64,000 nucleotides of DNA, taken from NCBI GenBank assembly GCA_020445745.1, contig JAGRGB010000186.1, positions 17,382-81,381 of the forward strand, in the 5' to 3' direction. Below, piece after piece: positions 34,474 through 45,222 of the stretch; position 1 is the first letter of the stretch; each line of letters opens with the position of its first letter. The notes under the pieces are model-generated. The model made no database searches. It was given only the letters and a program-made list of their open reading frames with translations, and was not told where the DNA came from. This DNA comes from Rhodocyclaceae bacterium. Lineage in GTDB: Bacteria > Pseudomonadota > Gammaproteobacteria > Burkholderiales > Rhodocyclaceae. Position numbers and translations under genes: made by a program.

Positions 34474-35106
34474 ATGAAGAAGTATTTCATCACCGGTCTG
34501 CTGATCTGGATTCCGCTGGTCATCACGATGATGGTGATGGCCTGGATCGTGGGGACGCTCGATCAGGTGCTGCTGCTGGTGCCCGTGCGCTATCGTCCGG
34601 ACACCGTACTCGGTTTCCACGTGCCCGGTCTCGGGGTCGTGCTGGCACTCGCCATCGTGCTGATGACCGGACTCGTGGGTGCCAACGTGCTCGGCCAGAA
34701 GATCGTCGAGGGATGGGAGCTCCTGCTCTCGCGCATCCCGGTCGTGAAGTCGATCTACTACAGTGTCAAGCAGGTTTCCGACACGATCTTTTCGAGCAGC
34801 GGCCAGGCCTTTCGCAAGGCGCTGCTGGTGGAGTACCCCCGCAAGGGCATCTGGACGATCGCCTTCCTGACGGGCAAGCCCGGCGGCGCCGCGGCGCGAC
34901 ACCTGGACGGCGACTATGTCAGCGTCTACGTGCCGACCACCCCGAACCCGACCTCGGGTTTCTTTCTGATGTTGCCGCGACAGGACGTGATCGAGCTCGA
35001 AATGAGCGTCGACGACGCGCTGAAATACATCATCTCGATGGGAGTGGTGGCGCCCGGAAGCAAAGCCCACGAGCGACTCATCATAGAATCCACCGCTTCC
35101 CGTTAA
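34474..35106 (+). CDS. DUF502 inner membrane protein
   Basis: This 210-residue protein has two membrane helices (about residues 7–27 and 49–69) and a C-terminal soluble domain. Conserved DUF502 segments include SRIPVVKSIYYSVKQVSDTIF, LVEYPRKGIWTIAFLTG, VYVPTTPNPTSGFFLMLP and the motif AISMGVV-like IISMGVVAPG. The function is unknown. It lies 7 bp after fmdB and 42 bp before aspS, as in related genomes. Confidence 0.9.
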   Translation: MKKYFITGLLIWIPLVITMMVMAWIVGTLDQVLLLVPVRYRPDTVLGFHVPGLGVVLALAIVLMTGLVGANVLGQKIVEGWELLLSRIPVVKSIYYSVKQVSDTIFSSSGQAFRKALLVEYPRKGIWTIAFLTGKPGGAAARHLDGDYVSVYVPTTPNPTSGFFLMLPRQDVIELEMSVDDALKYIISMGVVAPGSKAHERLIIESTASR

Positions 35107-35148
35107 ACCCACCACGCCGCCCGGCGGCGGCGCCCCGGACTCCACTCC

Positions 35149-36951
<1,803 letters not shown>

Positions 36952-36993
36952 GCCGCTCCTCGCTCCGCCGAAAGCGGGGCCGCGGTTCAAGAA

Positions 36994-37036
36994 AGGTCGC
37001 GCCACGCCGATGTTGTCGGCAGCGCGACCTATTTTT
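36994..37036 (+). terminator. rho-independent terminator after aspS
   Basis: A 9-bp stem (36994–37002 with 37022–37030) is followed by ATTTTTC on the plus strand. It closes the fmdB–DUF502–aspS unit and lies 18 bp before the next gene. Confidence 0.8.
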
Positions 37037-37053
37037 CTTCGTCCTTCCGGAAG

Positions 37054-38682
37054 ATGGCCACCCGTCCAGAACAGATCTCGATCCTGATCATCGAGGCCCA
37101 GGCCGGCATGCGTTCGCAGTTGCGGAACATGCTGTCGATCACGGGCATGAGCAAGATCCAGTTCGCGGTTTCCGCCGGAGTCGCGGTGCGCAAGCTGCGG
37201 GAAAGCCGCTTCGACATCATCTTGTGCGAGTACCACCTCGGGGATGGCCAGGATGGTCAGCACCTGCTGGAGGATCTCCGCCATCACGCGATCATCCCGA
37301 TGTCGACGCTGTTCATCATGGTCACCGGCGAGCGCCAGTACGAGCGCGTCGTCGGTGCCGCCGAACTGGCACCCAACGACTACATCCTGAAGCCCTTCGC
37401 CGCGGACGCCCTGTACGAACGACTGGCCCGCGCCCTGACCAAGCGCGACGCCTTCCTGGCGACCTACCAGCTGATGGAAATCGGAGACATTCCGTCGGCG
37501 ATCGCCAGTTGCCGGCGTGGCGCCGAACAGTATCCGCAGTGGCGGATCGACTTCATGCGGCTGCAGGCGGAGTTGCACGTCGCCACCGGACAGGCCGACG
37601 AGGCACAGCAGCTGTACAAGCAGATTCTCGAGCTGCGAGCCGTGCCCTGGGCGCGCCTCGGGCTCGCCAAGACCCTGTTCATGCTCAAGAAGTACAGCGA
37701 GGCCGAGGTCCATCTCGAATCGCTGGTGGCCGAAAGCGAAATGTTCATCGACGCATACGACTGGCTGGCCCGCACCCGCGAGGCCGCCGGCAAGCTCGAC
37801 CAGGCCCGCGAGGTTCTCGATTCGGCGGCATCGGTGTCGCCGAACCGGATCAACCGCATTCGCCGCCTCGGTCACCTGGCGATGCAGCTCGGCGACGTCG
37901 AAGCCGCTCGCACGCACTTCTCCGAAGTCGTTCGCAAGGGCAAGTATTCTGACTTCCGCGATCCGGAGGATCACGTAAGCCTGATCTCGGCCCAACTCGA
38001 ACTCGGCGCGACCGACGAGGCCCAGGCCAGCATGCGGGATCTCGAGCGCAGCATGGCGGGCCTGCCCAAGACCCGCCTGTGCACTGCATTGTCGTCGGCG
38101 ATGGTCGATACCCGGGCCGGCAATCACGACAAGGCGCGAGAGACGCTCGACGTCCTGCTCGCCGATCGCCCGGAACTCGCAGGCTTCTCGAACGGCATCA
38201 AGCACCAGTTGGCGAAGACCTGCTTCGCGCACGGCATGGATCAGCAGGGCTCGGACGTGGTACTCGACATCATGCGCACGTCCAGCGATCCGCGCACCCT
38301 GGAGGCGACCCGTCAGATGCTCGCCGACAGCGGCCGCGCCGAACTCGCCGAGCGGCTCGAGACCCGGGTGCGGGAAGAGGTTCGCGACCTGGTCGCGGCG
38401 GGCGCGGCGAAGGCCCAGCACGGCGACTACGATGGTGCCGTGGAAGAGATGCTGAACGCGGTGCGCAAGATGCCAGGCAATCCGCACGTGCTGTTCAACG
38501 CCGCGCTGGCCCTGCTCCGCCATATCGAAAACCGCGGCTTCAGGGAAGAATATGCCGAGCGGGCGCGCAAGCTGATCGATCAGGTGCGGACCCACGACCC
38601 GGCCAACGCCAAGCTGCCGGCATTGCTCGACTACATGCACGGCCTCTACCGCAAGTACGGGGTCCGATCGGGACAGGCCTGA
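37054..38682 (+). CDS. receiver-like TPR protein with Glu at the phosphorylation site
   Basis: This 542-residue cytoplasmic protein has an N-terminal CheY-like domain (residues 8–128) and tetratricopeptide repeats over most of the rest. In the receiver the usual DxxMP-type phospho-acceptor position is Glu59 (DIILCEYHLGDG), and the acidic pair after strand 1 is only Glu14. The Thr in MVTGERQ and the Lys in YILKPF are kept. A Glu there often mimics phosphorylation. Homologues with Asp are found in Pseudomonas-like orphan regulators. It has no DNA-binding domain, so output is probably protein binding. No histidine kinase is adjacent. Confidence 0.8.
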   Translation: MATRPEQISILIIEAQAGMRSQLRNMLSITGMSKIQFAVSAGVAVRKLRESRFDIILCEYHLGDGQDGQHLLEDLRHHAIIPMSTLFIMVTGERQYERVVGAAELAPNDYILKPFAADALYERLARALTKRDAFLATYQLMEIGDIPSAIASCRRGAEQYPQWRIDFMRLQAELHVATGQADEAQQLYKQILELRAVPWARLGLAKTLFMLKKYSEAEVHLESLVAESEMFIDAYDWLARTREAAGKLDQAREVLDSAASVSPNRINRIRRLGHLAMQLGDVEAARTHFSEVVRKGKYSDFRDPEDHVSLISAQLELGATDEAQASMRDLERSMAGLPKTRLCTALSSAMVDTRAGNHDKARETLDVLLADRPELAGFSNGIKHQLAKTCFAHGMDQQGSDVVLDIMRTSSDPRTLEATRQMLADSGRAELAERLETRVREEVRDLVAAGAAKAQHGDYDGAVEEMLNAVRKMPGNPHVLFNAALALLRHIENRGFREEYAERARKLIDQVRTHDPANAKLPALLDYMHGLYRKYGVRSGQA

Positions 38683-38718
38683 TAGACTGCGGACACGCCG
38701 CCAACCCGACCGCCGCCG

Positions 38719-39117
38719 ATGTCCGGATTCCTGCGAAGTCTGCTGCTGGTATGCGCAAGCGCGCTGGCTTCGGTCGGCTGCGGCCCCGGCAACGGGCCGT
38801 CGGCCGCGGACAGCACCGCCAAGCCCGCGCCCGCCCTCCACGCCGCCGCAGACCTGCCGGCCGAGGTGCTCGCGACGCTGGCCCTGATCCGCAGCGGTGG
38901 ACCGTTTCCGTACCGCAAGGACGGAAGTGTCTTCCGGAATCGCGAGCGTCTGCTGCCGCAACGCGCACGCGACTATTATCGGGAATACACGGTGCCGACA
39001 CCGGGCGCACGTGACCGGGGGGCACGGCGCATCGTCACCGGTGGCCGCCCGCCCGAAATCTATTACTACACGGCGGACCACTACCGCAGCTTCCGACGCA
39101 TCGAAGCCAGACCATGA
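38719..39117 (+). CDS. guanyl-specific ribonuclease, RNase Sa-like, with lipoprotein-type signal
   Basis: This 132-residue protein closely resembles Streptomyces RNase Sa and barnase in its second half, sharing EYTVxTPGAR and YYTADHY motifs. Catalytic residues by alignment are Glu89, Arg104 and His121. The N-terminus is a signal sequence with a possible lipobox (ASVGC, Cys21), so it may be a lipidated or exported ribonuclease. The stop overlaps the start of a barstar gene. That gene encodes the cytoplasmic inhibitor that would protect the cell before export. Confidence 0.88.
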   Translation: MSGFLRSLLLVCASALASVGCGPGNGPSAADSTAKPAPALHAAADLPAEVLATLALIRSGGPFPYRKDGSVFRNRERLLPQRARDYYREYTVPTPGARDRGARRIVTGGRPPEIYYYTADHYRSFRRIEARP

Positions 39118-39524
39118 GCCCGCGTTCCGACAACGACGCAAGCGGCGACTACGAACCGGAGACCGTCGACCCGGGTGAACTCGCCGGCCTAGAGCGAGCG
39201 GCAGGTCGCAGCCGGCATCGCGTGGTGCGGCTAGACCTTGCCGGTTGCCGAAGCAAGCAGGCGCTGCTGGAGCGCGCTTCGGCCGCATTCGAGTTCCCGG
39301 ACTGGTTCGGCCACAACTGGGACGCTTTGTCCGACTCGCTACGCGACCTGTCCTGGCTCGACGCACCGGGCTATCTGGTGGTGATCTCGTCGCAGGAAGC
39401 ATTCGCCGCAGCCCAGCCGGACGGCTGGCGGACCTTGTGCGAGGTGCTGGCCGAGGTGGCCGCGGAGCGCGAGGCCGAGGGTGTGCCGTGGCGAAACGTC
39501 CGGCTCGGGTCCGGCCCGCCATGA
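39114..39524 (+). CDS. barstar family ribonuclease inhibitor
   Basis: This 136-residue protein has the barstar fold, with the signature FPDWFGHNWDALSDSLRDL in the inhibitory helix region and a LRG-like RNVRL end. It overlaps the RNase gene by 4 nt and nudB by 4 nt. An unusually acidic 40-residue N-terminal extension precedes the domain. By analogy it binds the RNase active site in the cytoplasm. It could be an immunity partner in contact-dependent or secreted toxin use, but no secretion tag is evident. Confidence 0.85.
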   Translation: MSPRSDNDASGDYEPETVDPGELAGLERAAGRSRHRVVRLDLAGCRSKQALLERASAAFEFPDWFGHNWDALSDSLRDLSWLDAPGYLVVISSQEAFAAAQPDGWRTLCEVLAEVAAEREAEGVPWRNVRLGSGPP

Positions 39525-39979
39525 GCAAGCGGCCCGAATCGGTGCTGGTGGTGATCCATGTCGCCGGTCGTCACTTTCTGATGATGAAGCGCGCCGGTGT
39601 CGGCGGCTTCTGGCAATCGGTGACCGGCAGCCTCGAGCCCGACGAGACGCCCCTGGCTGCGGCGATCCGCGAGGTCGGCGAGGAGACCGGGCTGGAGATT
39701 CCCGACGGCCGGCTTCTCGATCATCGCCTGTGCAACCGCTTCGAGATTCCGCTGCGGTGGCGCGAACGCTATCCGCCGGGCACGACCCACAACGTTGAGC
39801 ATGTCTTCAGCCTCGCGATCGAAGATTGCGCCGCGGTCCGACGGCAGCCTGAAGAGCACGTCGACGCGCGCTGGGTCGACACCGCACAGGCGCTGGCGAT
39901 GGCGTGGTCGTGGACCAATCGCGACGGCATTCGGCTGGTGGCCGTGGGATCGGGCGCGGCCAGCGCACCGGCCGGCTGA
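39521..39979 (+). CDS. nudB: dihydroneopterin triphosphate pyrophosphohydrolase NudB
   Basis: This 152-residue Nudix hydrolase removes pyrophosphate from dihydroneopterin triphosphate in folate synthesis. The Nudix box GSLEPDETPLAAAIREVGEE is followed by TGL (about residues 39–62). The RYPPGTTHNVEHVFSL segment matches NudB rather than other Nudix families. It usually lies close to aspS in betaproteobacteria, and here it follows after the receiver-TPR and RNase/barstar genes. Confidence 0.92.
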   Translation: MSKRPESVLVVIHVAGRHFLMMKRAGVGGFWQSVTGSLEPDETPLAAAIREVGEETGLEIPDGRLLDHRLCNRFEIPLRWRERYPPGTTHNVEHVFSLAIEDCAAVRRQPEEHVDARWVDTAQALAMAWSWTNRDGIRLVAVGSGAASAPAG

Positions 39980-40012
39980 AGTGCGCGCCTGCCGCCGCGA
40001 CCAACTGCCGGT

Positions 40013-41311
40013 TCAGCAGCGCTCGAACAGTGCGATCGACTCGACGTGGGAGGTCTGGGAAAACAGATTGACGATGCCCGCAGCACGTAGCACATAGCCC
40101 TTCTGGTGCACCAGCACGGCGGCGTCGCGGGCGAGGGTCGCCGGGTTGCACGACACGTACACGATGCGCCGGGGCGCGCAGCGGCCGATCGCCTTGACCA
40201 CCGAGATTGCGCCCTCGCGTGGCGGATCGAGCAACAGCTTGTCCAGTTGCCCCAGGGCGGCGAGGCTGTCCGGTGTGCTCTCGAACAGGTCGGCAGCATG
40301 AAAAGTGACCTGCTGCAGGAGGCCGTTCGCTGCCGCGTTTTGCCGTGCCCGCTCGACCAGCGCCTCGTTGCCCTCGACGCCGATGACCCGGGCACCACGA
40401 CGCGCCATCGGCAGGCTGAAATTGCCGAAGCCGCAGAACAGGTCGGCGATACGGTCCTCCGGGCACGGATCGAGCAGCCGCATCGCGCACCGGATCAGCA
40501 GCCGGTTGGCGGCTTCATTGACCTGGACGAAGTCGGTCGGGCGAAACTGCAGCTGCAGATCGAACTCGGGAATCGAGTGACCCAGCGCCGGCGCGTCGAC
40601 AGGGCAAAGGCGAAACGCGGTCGCCGGCGTCGCCGGCTGGAGCCACACCTGGAGCCGGCGGGAGCGGGCAAACCGCCTCAGCAGATCCTCGTCGGCGGCG
40701 CTCGGCGGGCTCAGTACCCGAAACACCAGCGCCGTCTCGCCGCCGCCGATGGCGACCTCGATCTGCGGCACGCGATCGGCAATCGAAAGCGCCGCCACCA
40801 GTTCGTGCAGCGCCGGCACGATCCCGGAAACATGGGCCGGAAGAATGTCGCAGGCCGCCATGTCGGCGACGTGGCTGCTGCGGCGCTGGTGGAAGCCGAT
40901 CAGCACACCGCCCTTGCTGTCGACCTTGCGCACGGTCAATCGCGCCCGCTCGCGGTAACGCCAGGGCGTGCCCTGGACCGGAGGATGGATCACTGCGGCC
41001 GCGACGCCACCGACATGGGCCAGCGCGTCCTCGAGCACCCGCTGCTTGACGGCCACCTGGGCGGACGCATCGAGGTGCTGCATCGAGCAGCCGCCGCAGA
41101 CACCGAAGTGCGGGCAACGCGGGACGACCCTCTGGGCACTGGCCTCGATCACCCGGGTGACCCGCGCGCGGGCGTAGCGTGGCTTCGCGCGGTACACTTC
41201 GTACTCCACCCGTTCGCCGGTCAGAGCGCCCTCGACGAAGACCGCCTTGCCGTCGGCGTGGCAGACACCCTGGCCTTCTTGGTCGAGGGATTCGATCAGT
41301 GCTTGGGGCAT
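40013..41311 (-). CDS. rlmD: 23S rRNA (uracil(1939)-C5)-methyltransferase RlmD
   Basis: This 432-residue enzyme has an N-terminal TRAM domain (LDQEGQGVCHADGKAVFVEG), a [4Fe-4S] cluster site CPHFGVCGGC with a further Cys upstream and downstream, and a C-terminal SAM domain. The SAM motif is IADLFCGFGNFSLPMA. The catalytic Cys is in VYVSCNPATLARD. It converges with nudB and is divergent from the uncharacterised gene at 41404. Confidence 0.95.
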   Translation of the reverse strand: MPQALIESLDQEGQGVCHADGKAVFVEGALTGERVEYEVYRAKPRYARARVTRVIEASAQRVVPRCPHFGVCGGCSMQHLDASAQVAVKQRVLEDALAHVGGVAAAVIHPPVQGTPWRYRERARLTVRKVDSKGGVLIGFHQRRSSHVADMAACDILPAHVSGIVPALHELVAALSIADRVPQIEVAIGGGETALVFRVLSPPSAADEDLLRRFARSRRLQVWLQPATPATAFRLCPVDAPALGHSIPEFDLQLQFRPTDFVQVNEAANRLLIRCAMRLLDPCPEDRIADLFCGFGNFSLPMARRGARVIGVEGNEALVERARQNAAANGLLQQVTFHAADLFESTPDSLAALGQLDKLLLDPPREGAISVVKAIGRCAPRRIVYVSCNPATLARDAAVLVHQKGYVLRAAGIVNLFSQTSHVESIALFERC

Positions 41312-41403
41312 GGCCGAGCCAATATCGAAGAAGGCGCGATTCTACCCGACCATCGACACCCGGCGCCGATCGACACGGCTTCGGACGGGCCCAGGAGGCT
41401 TGC

Positions 41404-41880
41404 ATGAGCACCGTTTCCTTCGACACCGTCGCCGGCTTCGACAGCGCCGTCGTCCATCTTCTGGAGCGCTGCGAGCGACGTCTGTGCCTGTTCGACCGGG
41501 ACTTCGAGGTCGGCCCGCTGGGTGGAATCCGCGCGGTCGAACTGCTCGAGCGCCTGTTGCGCCGAAGCCCGAAGGCCGAGTGCGTGATGGTGGTGCACGA
41601 CACCGCACACCTGGCCGCAGCCTGCCCACGGCTTCTCGATCTCCGTCGCAGACGCGCCCATCAGTTTCGGGTGCTGCAGTCGGCGAGCGAGCACCATACA
41701 TGCATGCAGCCGTTCCTGATCGGTGACGGCCGCGATCTGGTGACCCGCTTCCATGCGGATCACCTGCGCGGCAAGCTCTGCCTCGACGAGCCGGCCGAAG
41801 TGGCCGGGTTCGAACAGCGATTCGAGCAGCTGGTGGAAAAAGCTGCGCCGGCAGCCGGCCTCGACAGCCTCGACCTGTAA
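41404..41880 (+). CDS. protein of unknown function
   Basis: This 158-residue soluble protein has a beta-alpha-beta arrangement opening FDTVAGFDSAVVHLLERCERRLCLFDRDFEVG. A CVMVVHDTAHLAAACPRLLDL segment follows, then SEHHTCMQPFLIGDGRDLVTRFHADHLRGKLCLDEP. The pattern of strand, Asp and His resembles a phospholipase D-like half domain, but no HKD motif is present. I chose ATG 41404. I do not recognise a named function. It is divergent from rlmD and converges with bamC. Confidence 0.6.
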   Translation: MSTVSFDTVAGFDSAVVHLLERCERRLCLFDRDFEVGPLGGIRAVELLERLLRRSPKAECVMVVHDTAHLAAACPRLLDLRRRRAHQFRVLQSASEHHTCMQPFLIGDGRDLVTRFHADHLRGKLCLDEPAEVAGFEQRFEQLVEKAAPAAGLDSLDL

Positions 41881-41892
41881 CCGGCGGCGGCC

Positions 41893-41918
41893 GCGCCGGG
41901 TCGCCCACGACCCGGCGC
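41893..41918. terminator. hairpin between the unknown gene and bamC
   Basis: A perfect 11-bp inverted repeat (41893–41903 with 41908–41918) has loop CCCA between two convergent genes. There is no U-tract, so bidirectional termination is probable but not certain. Confidence 0.6.
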
Positions 41919-41920
41919 GA

Positions 41921-43090
41921 TCAGCGCAGTTGTTCGTGCAGCACGGTCAGGATGCGGCGCGCAGTCGGGCCGTCGTCGGCGCCACCCTCCGCGGACAACA
42001 CCTTGACGACGCTGGTGTCACCCTGACCCTCGACATGGATCCGGAAGCGGTCGCCACCCTTCGGCTTTTCGTCGTCGCGCCAGAACGCCAGCCACGACAG
42101 AAGTCCCTTGTCGTCGGACTTGGCCTCGGCTTCCGGATCGACATAGCGGACGAAGTAGATGCCCTGGGAACGGTCGCGATCCTCCACTGTGAACCCGGTG
42201 CGATCGAGGGACAGACCGACCCGGCGCCAGGCGCGATCGAAGGATTCATCGACGATCAGCCGGCTGCCGCCAGCGGCAGTGTCGATGCGCGCCTTCTCCG
42301 GTGCCTGCGGCACCGCCACCGCACGCTCGGCCCGTGGCTCGCTGGCACCGAGCTTGACCATCAGCCGCCGCAGCATCTCGGCCTCCAGTTCCGGATCGGT
42401 CGGGCGCGGCTGCCAGATGGTGCGATCACGCGCTTCGTCGGGGTAGATCTCGACCATGCCGCGATGGCTGATGTAGATCTCGCTGCCCCCCGATGCAGCA
42501 CCGGCCTCGACGCGGGTCCGGAACTTGTCGCGCTCCGGTGTCGAATAGACGTTGTCGATCACCCGGCCCAGCGTGCGGCGCAGGAAGTCCTGCGGGATCT
42601 TCGCCCGATCCTCCGCCCAGTCGGTCTCCATGATGCCGATCACCGGCTCGTCGCGCTTCAGCACGAAGCCGAGTTCGATCCAGAATTCGCGCAACTTCGG
42701 CCACAGCTGCTCCGGCGCCAGCGCGACCACCAGCCAGCGCTGGTTGCCGGCGCGCTCGACGCGCAGGCCATCGCCCGAGTCGGGGGCGAACGATGCGGTC
42801 GGGCTCGCGACCGGCGCCGCGACCCCGCCATCGGGACGCGCACTGCGTTCCGAACTGTAGGCGGAGTAGGTTGCGATACCCTTGGGGTCGACGTCGGGAA
42901 CGGCGAATCGGTCGTCGCTCTGGGGAGCCGTCAGATCGGGCGGCAGTTCGAGACTCGGTGCCTCCTCGGCGCTGCGATAGTCGATCGTGTCACGCGCGCC
43001 ACTGATCGTGCACGACGCCGTGGTCAGGACCACCGCCACCGCCAGCAGCGCGGCCCGCAGATCGATCGGCGACTCGGATCGGCGCTTCAC
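41921..43090 (-). CDS. bamC: outer membrane assembly lipoprotein BamC
   Basis: This 389-residue lipoprotein of the Bam complex has a signal peptide ending at a lipobox (LTTASC), an unstructured N-terminal region and two helix-grip domains. Characteristic segments are [20 protein letters not shown] near the N-terminus and [20 protein letters not shown] in the first grip domain. I chose the GTG at 43090, which overlaps the dapA stop; upstream codons in frame are not protein-like. dapA–bamC is the standard order. Confidence 0.93.
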   Translation of the reverse strand: MKRRSESPIDLRAALLAVAVVLTTASCTISGARDTIDYRSAEEAPSLELPPDLTAPQSDDRFAVPDVDPKGIATYSAYSSERSARPDGGVAAPVASPTASFAPDSGDGLRVERAGNQRWLVVALAPEQLWPKLREFWIELGFVLKRDEPVIGIMETDWAEDRAKIPQDFLRRTLGRVIDNVYSTPERDKFRTRVEAGAASGGSEIYISHRGMVEIYPDEARDRTIWQPRPTDPELEAEMLRRLMVKLGASEPRAERAVAVPQAPEKARIDTAAGGSRLIVDESFDRAWRRVGLSLDRTGFTVEDRDRSQGIYFVRYVDPEAEAKSDDKGLLSWLAFWRDDEKPKGGDRFRIHVEGQGDTSVVKVLSAEGGADDGPTARRILTVLHEQLR

Positions 43091-43965
43091 GGTGCGATTC
43101 CCGCCTGGGCCATGGCGGCCCGGACCCGCCCGTGCATCGGCTCGGAGAGTTCGGTCAACGGCAGGCGGATGCCGTCGCCGATCAGGCCCATGCGGGCGAC
43201 CGCCCACTTGACCGGTATCGGGTTGGCCTCGCAGAACAGCTCCTTGTGCAGGCCCAGCAGCCGGGCGTTGATCTCCCGCGCCTGGATCGCGTCACCCGCC
43301 CGCGCGGCCTCGCACATCTCGTGCATCGCCCGCGGCGCGACGTTGGCAGTGACCGAGATCGTGCCGTGGCCACCGAGCAGGATGAACATCATCGCGGTCA
43401 TGTCGTCGCCGCTGTACAGCGCGAAATCGGCGGGAGCGCGGGCGACCAGGTCGCACGCCCGCTCGAGGTTGCCGGTCGCGTCCTTGATGCCGACGATGTT
43501 CGGGACCTCGGCCAGCCGCAACGCCGTATCGTTGGACAGATCGGCAACCGTTCGGCCGGGCACGTTGTACAGATACATTGGCAGATCGACCGCCTCGGCG
43601 ATCGCCCGGAAGTGCCGGTACAGGCCTTCCTGGGTTGGCTTGTTGTAATACGGCACCACCGACAGCGATGCGTCGGCACCCGCTTCGGCGGCGAAGCGCG
43701 TGAGCTCGATCGCTTCGGTCGTCGAGTTGGCGCCGGTGCCGGCGATCACCGGGACCCGGCCTGCCGCGTGCTCGACCGTGACCCGGATCAATTCGCAGTG
43801 TTCGCCGACGTCCACCGTCGGCGACTCGCCCGTGGTTCCGACGACGACGATGCCGTCGGTTCCTTCAGCCACGTGGTAGTCGACCAGGGCCTTGAGCCGC
43901 TCGAAATCGAGACTGCCATCGTCGTGCATCGGCGTCACGATGGCGACTATCGAACCGGTAATCAT
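43087..43965 (-). CDS. dapA: 4-hydroxy-tetrahydrodipicolinate synthase
   Basis: This 292-residue aldolase-class enzyme condenses pyruvate and aspartate semialdehyde for lysine and meso-diaminopimelate synthesis. The Schiff-base Lys is in [11 protein letters not shown], the catalytic Tyr in YLYNVPGRT, and the family signature GTTGESPT is near residue 44. I chose ATG 43965 for the conserved N-terminus [13 protein letters not shown]. It overlaps bamC by 4 nt. Confidence 0.96.
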   Translation of the reverse strand: MITGSIVAIVTPMHDDGSLDFERLKALVDYHVAEGTDGIVVVGTTGESPTVDVGEHCELIRVTVEHAAGRVPVIAGTGANSTTEAIELTRFAAEAGADASLSVVPYYNKPTQEGLYRHFRAIAEAVDLPMYLYNVPGRTVADLSNDTALRLAEVPNIVGIKDATGNLERACDLVARAPADFALYSGDDMTAMMFILLGGHGTISVTANVAPRAMHEMCEAARAGDAIQAREINARLLGLHKELFCEANPIPVKWAVARMGLIGDGIRLPLTELSEPMHGRVRAAMAQAGIAP

Positions 43966-44163
43966 GGGAGTTCCACAACGCAGAGGGAAGGATCGCGATT
44001 GTACCCGATGCACTGCAGGCTTTCAGGGTCCCGCCAGCCGTGCCGCACAGCCTCGCGAGCGCCGCCCGGCGGCGCCACGTGACGTGCCCCGGCATCATCG
44101 CTTGCGGGTCGTCGCGAGCGCCGGGCGGCGGCTGCAAACCAGCCCGTCGGCCGGAAGCTCAGG

Positions 44164-45090
44164 CTACAGGTCGGCCAGGCACTTGACGTGAGCCACGGCG
44201 CTGCGTCCCAGTGCCGACAGCGCATAGCCACCTTCGAGGATCGACACGATGCGGTTGCCGCAGAATTCGCCTGCAATCGTCTTGAGCTGCTCGGTGGCCC
44301 AGACGTAGTCGGCCTCCACCAGCCCCATCGAGCCCATGTCGTCCTCGTAGTGGGCATCGAATCCGGCAGAGATGAACAGCATCTGCGGCTGGTGCCTGCG
44401 CAGCGCGGGCAGCCAGACGTCACTGACCACCTGCCTGAACGCATCGCCGCGGGTACCCGCCGGCAACGGGACGTTGACCATGTTAGGTGCCGGATTGTCG
44501 GTACCGCTGTACGGATAGAAGGGGTGCTGGAAGATGCTCGCCATCATCACCCGCGGCTCTGCGCGGAAGATGTCCTCGGTGCCGTTGCCGTGGTGCACGT
44601 CGAAGTCGATCACCGCCACGCGCTCCAGTCCGTGAGCCTCGAGGGCATGCAGCGCGGCGACCGCCACGTTGTTGAAGAAGCAGAATCCCATCGCCTTGTC
44701 ACGCTCGGCATGGTGCCCGGGCGGACGCACCGCGCAGAACGCGTTTTCGACCTTGCCACCGACCACCAGATCAGTGGCGAGGATGCCGGCCCCGGCCGAC
44801 CGCAGCACGGCCTTCACCGTATGCGGGCACATGGCGGTGTCCGGGTCGAGGTGGCGAATGCCATGTTCCGGGGCACTGCTCAGGATCTCGTCCACGTATG
44901 CGCGCGGATGTGCTCGCGCGATCTGGTCGGGCTCGGCGTTGGGCGCATCGTGGAACTGCAGGTACAGATCAAGTCCGGCGGCGATCAGCCGATCATTGAT
45001 GGCAGACAGCCGGTCCGGACACTCGGGATGATGTTCTCCCATGTTGTGCAGCCAGCAGTCGCGGTGCGTGATGAACGCAGTGGACGTCAC
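44164..45090 (-). CDS. histone deacetylase-family zinc hydrolase
   Basis: This 308-residue protein belongs to the acetoin utilisation/histone deacetylase superfamily. Zinc ligands and catalytic residues lie in RPPGHHAERDKAMGF (His pair), VIDFDVHHGNGTEDIF and ISAGFDAHYEDDMG. Bacterial members deacetylate small amines such as acetylpolyamines, or lysines. It starts at a GTG and is divergent from moxR with 132 bp between. The substrate is not evident from context. Confidence 0.85.
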   Translation of the reverse strand: MTSTAFITHRDCWLHNMGEHHPECPDRLSAINDRLIAAGLDLYLQFHDAPNAEPDQIARAHPRAYVDEILSSAPEHGIRHLDPDTAMCPHTVKAVLRSAGAGILATDLVVGGKVENAFCAVRPPGHHAERDKAMGFCFFNNVAVAALHALEAHGLERVAVIDFDVHHGNGTEDIFRAEPRVMMASIFQHPFYPYSGTDNPAPNMVNVPLPAGTRGDAFRQVVSDVWLPALRRHQPQMLFISAGFDAHYEDDMGSMGLVEADYVWATEQLKTIAGEFCGNRIVSILEGGYALSALGRSAVAHVKCLADL

Positions 45091-45222
45091 GAAGCCCCCT
45101 CCCCAAGCGGCGCGAAACCTTTTCGATTGAACGTTTTCAGATCAATCGCGCAATCCTTCGCAAGCCCGTCGTATATCGTGAGTCCATTATCCACTCAACC
45201 CGCCACTACGACAAATTCAGCC

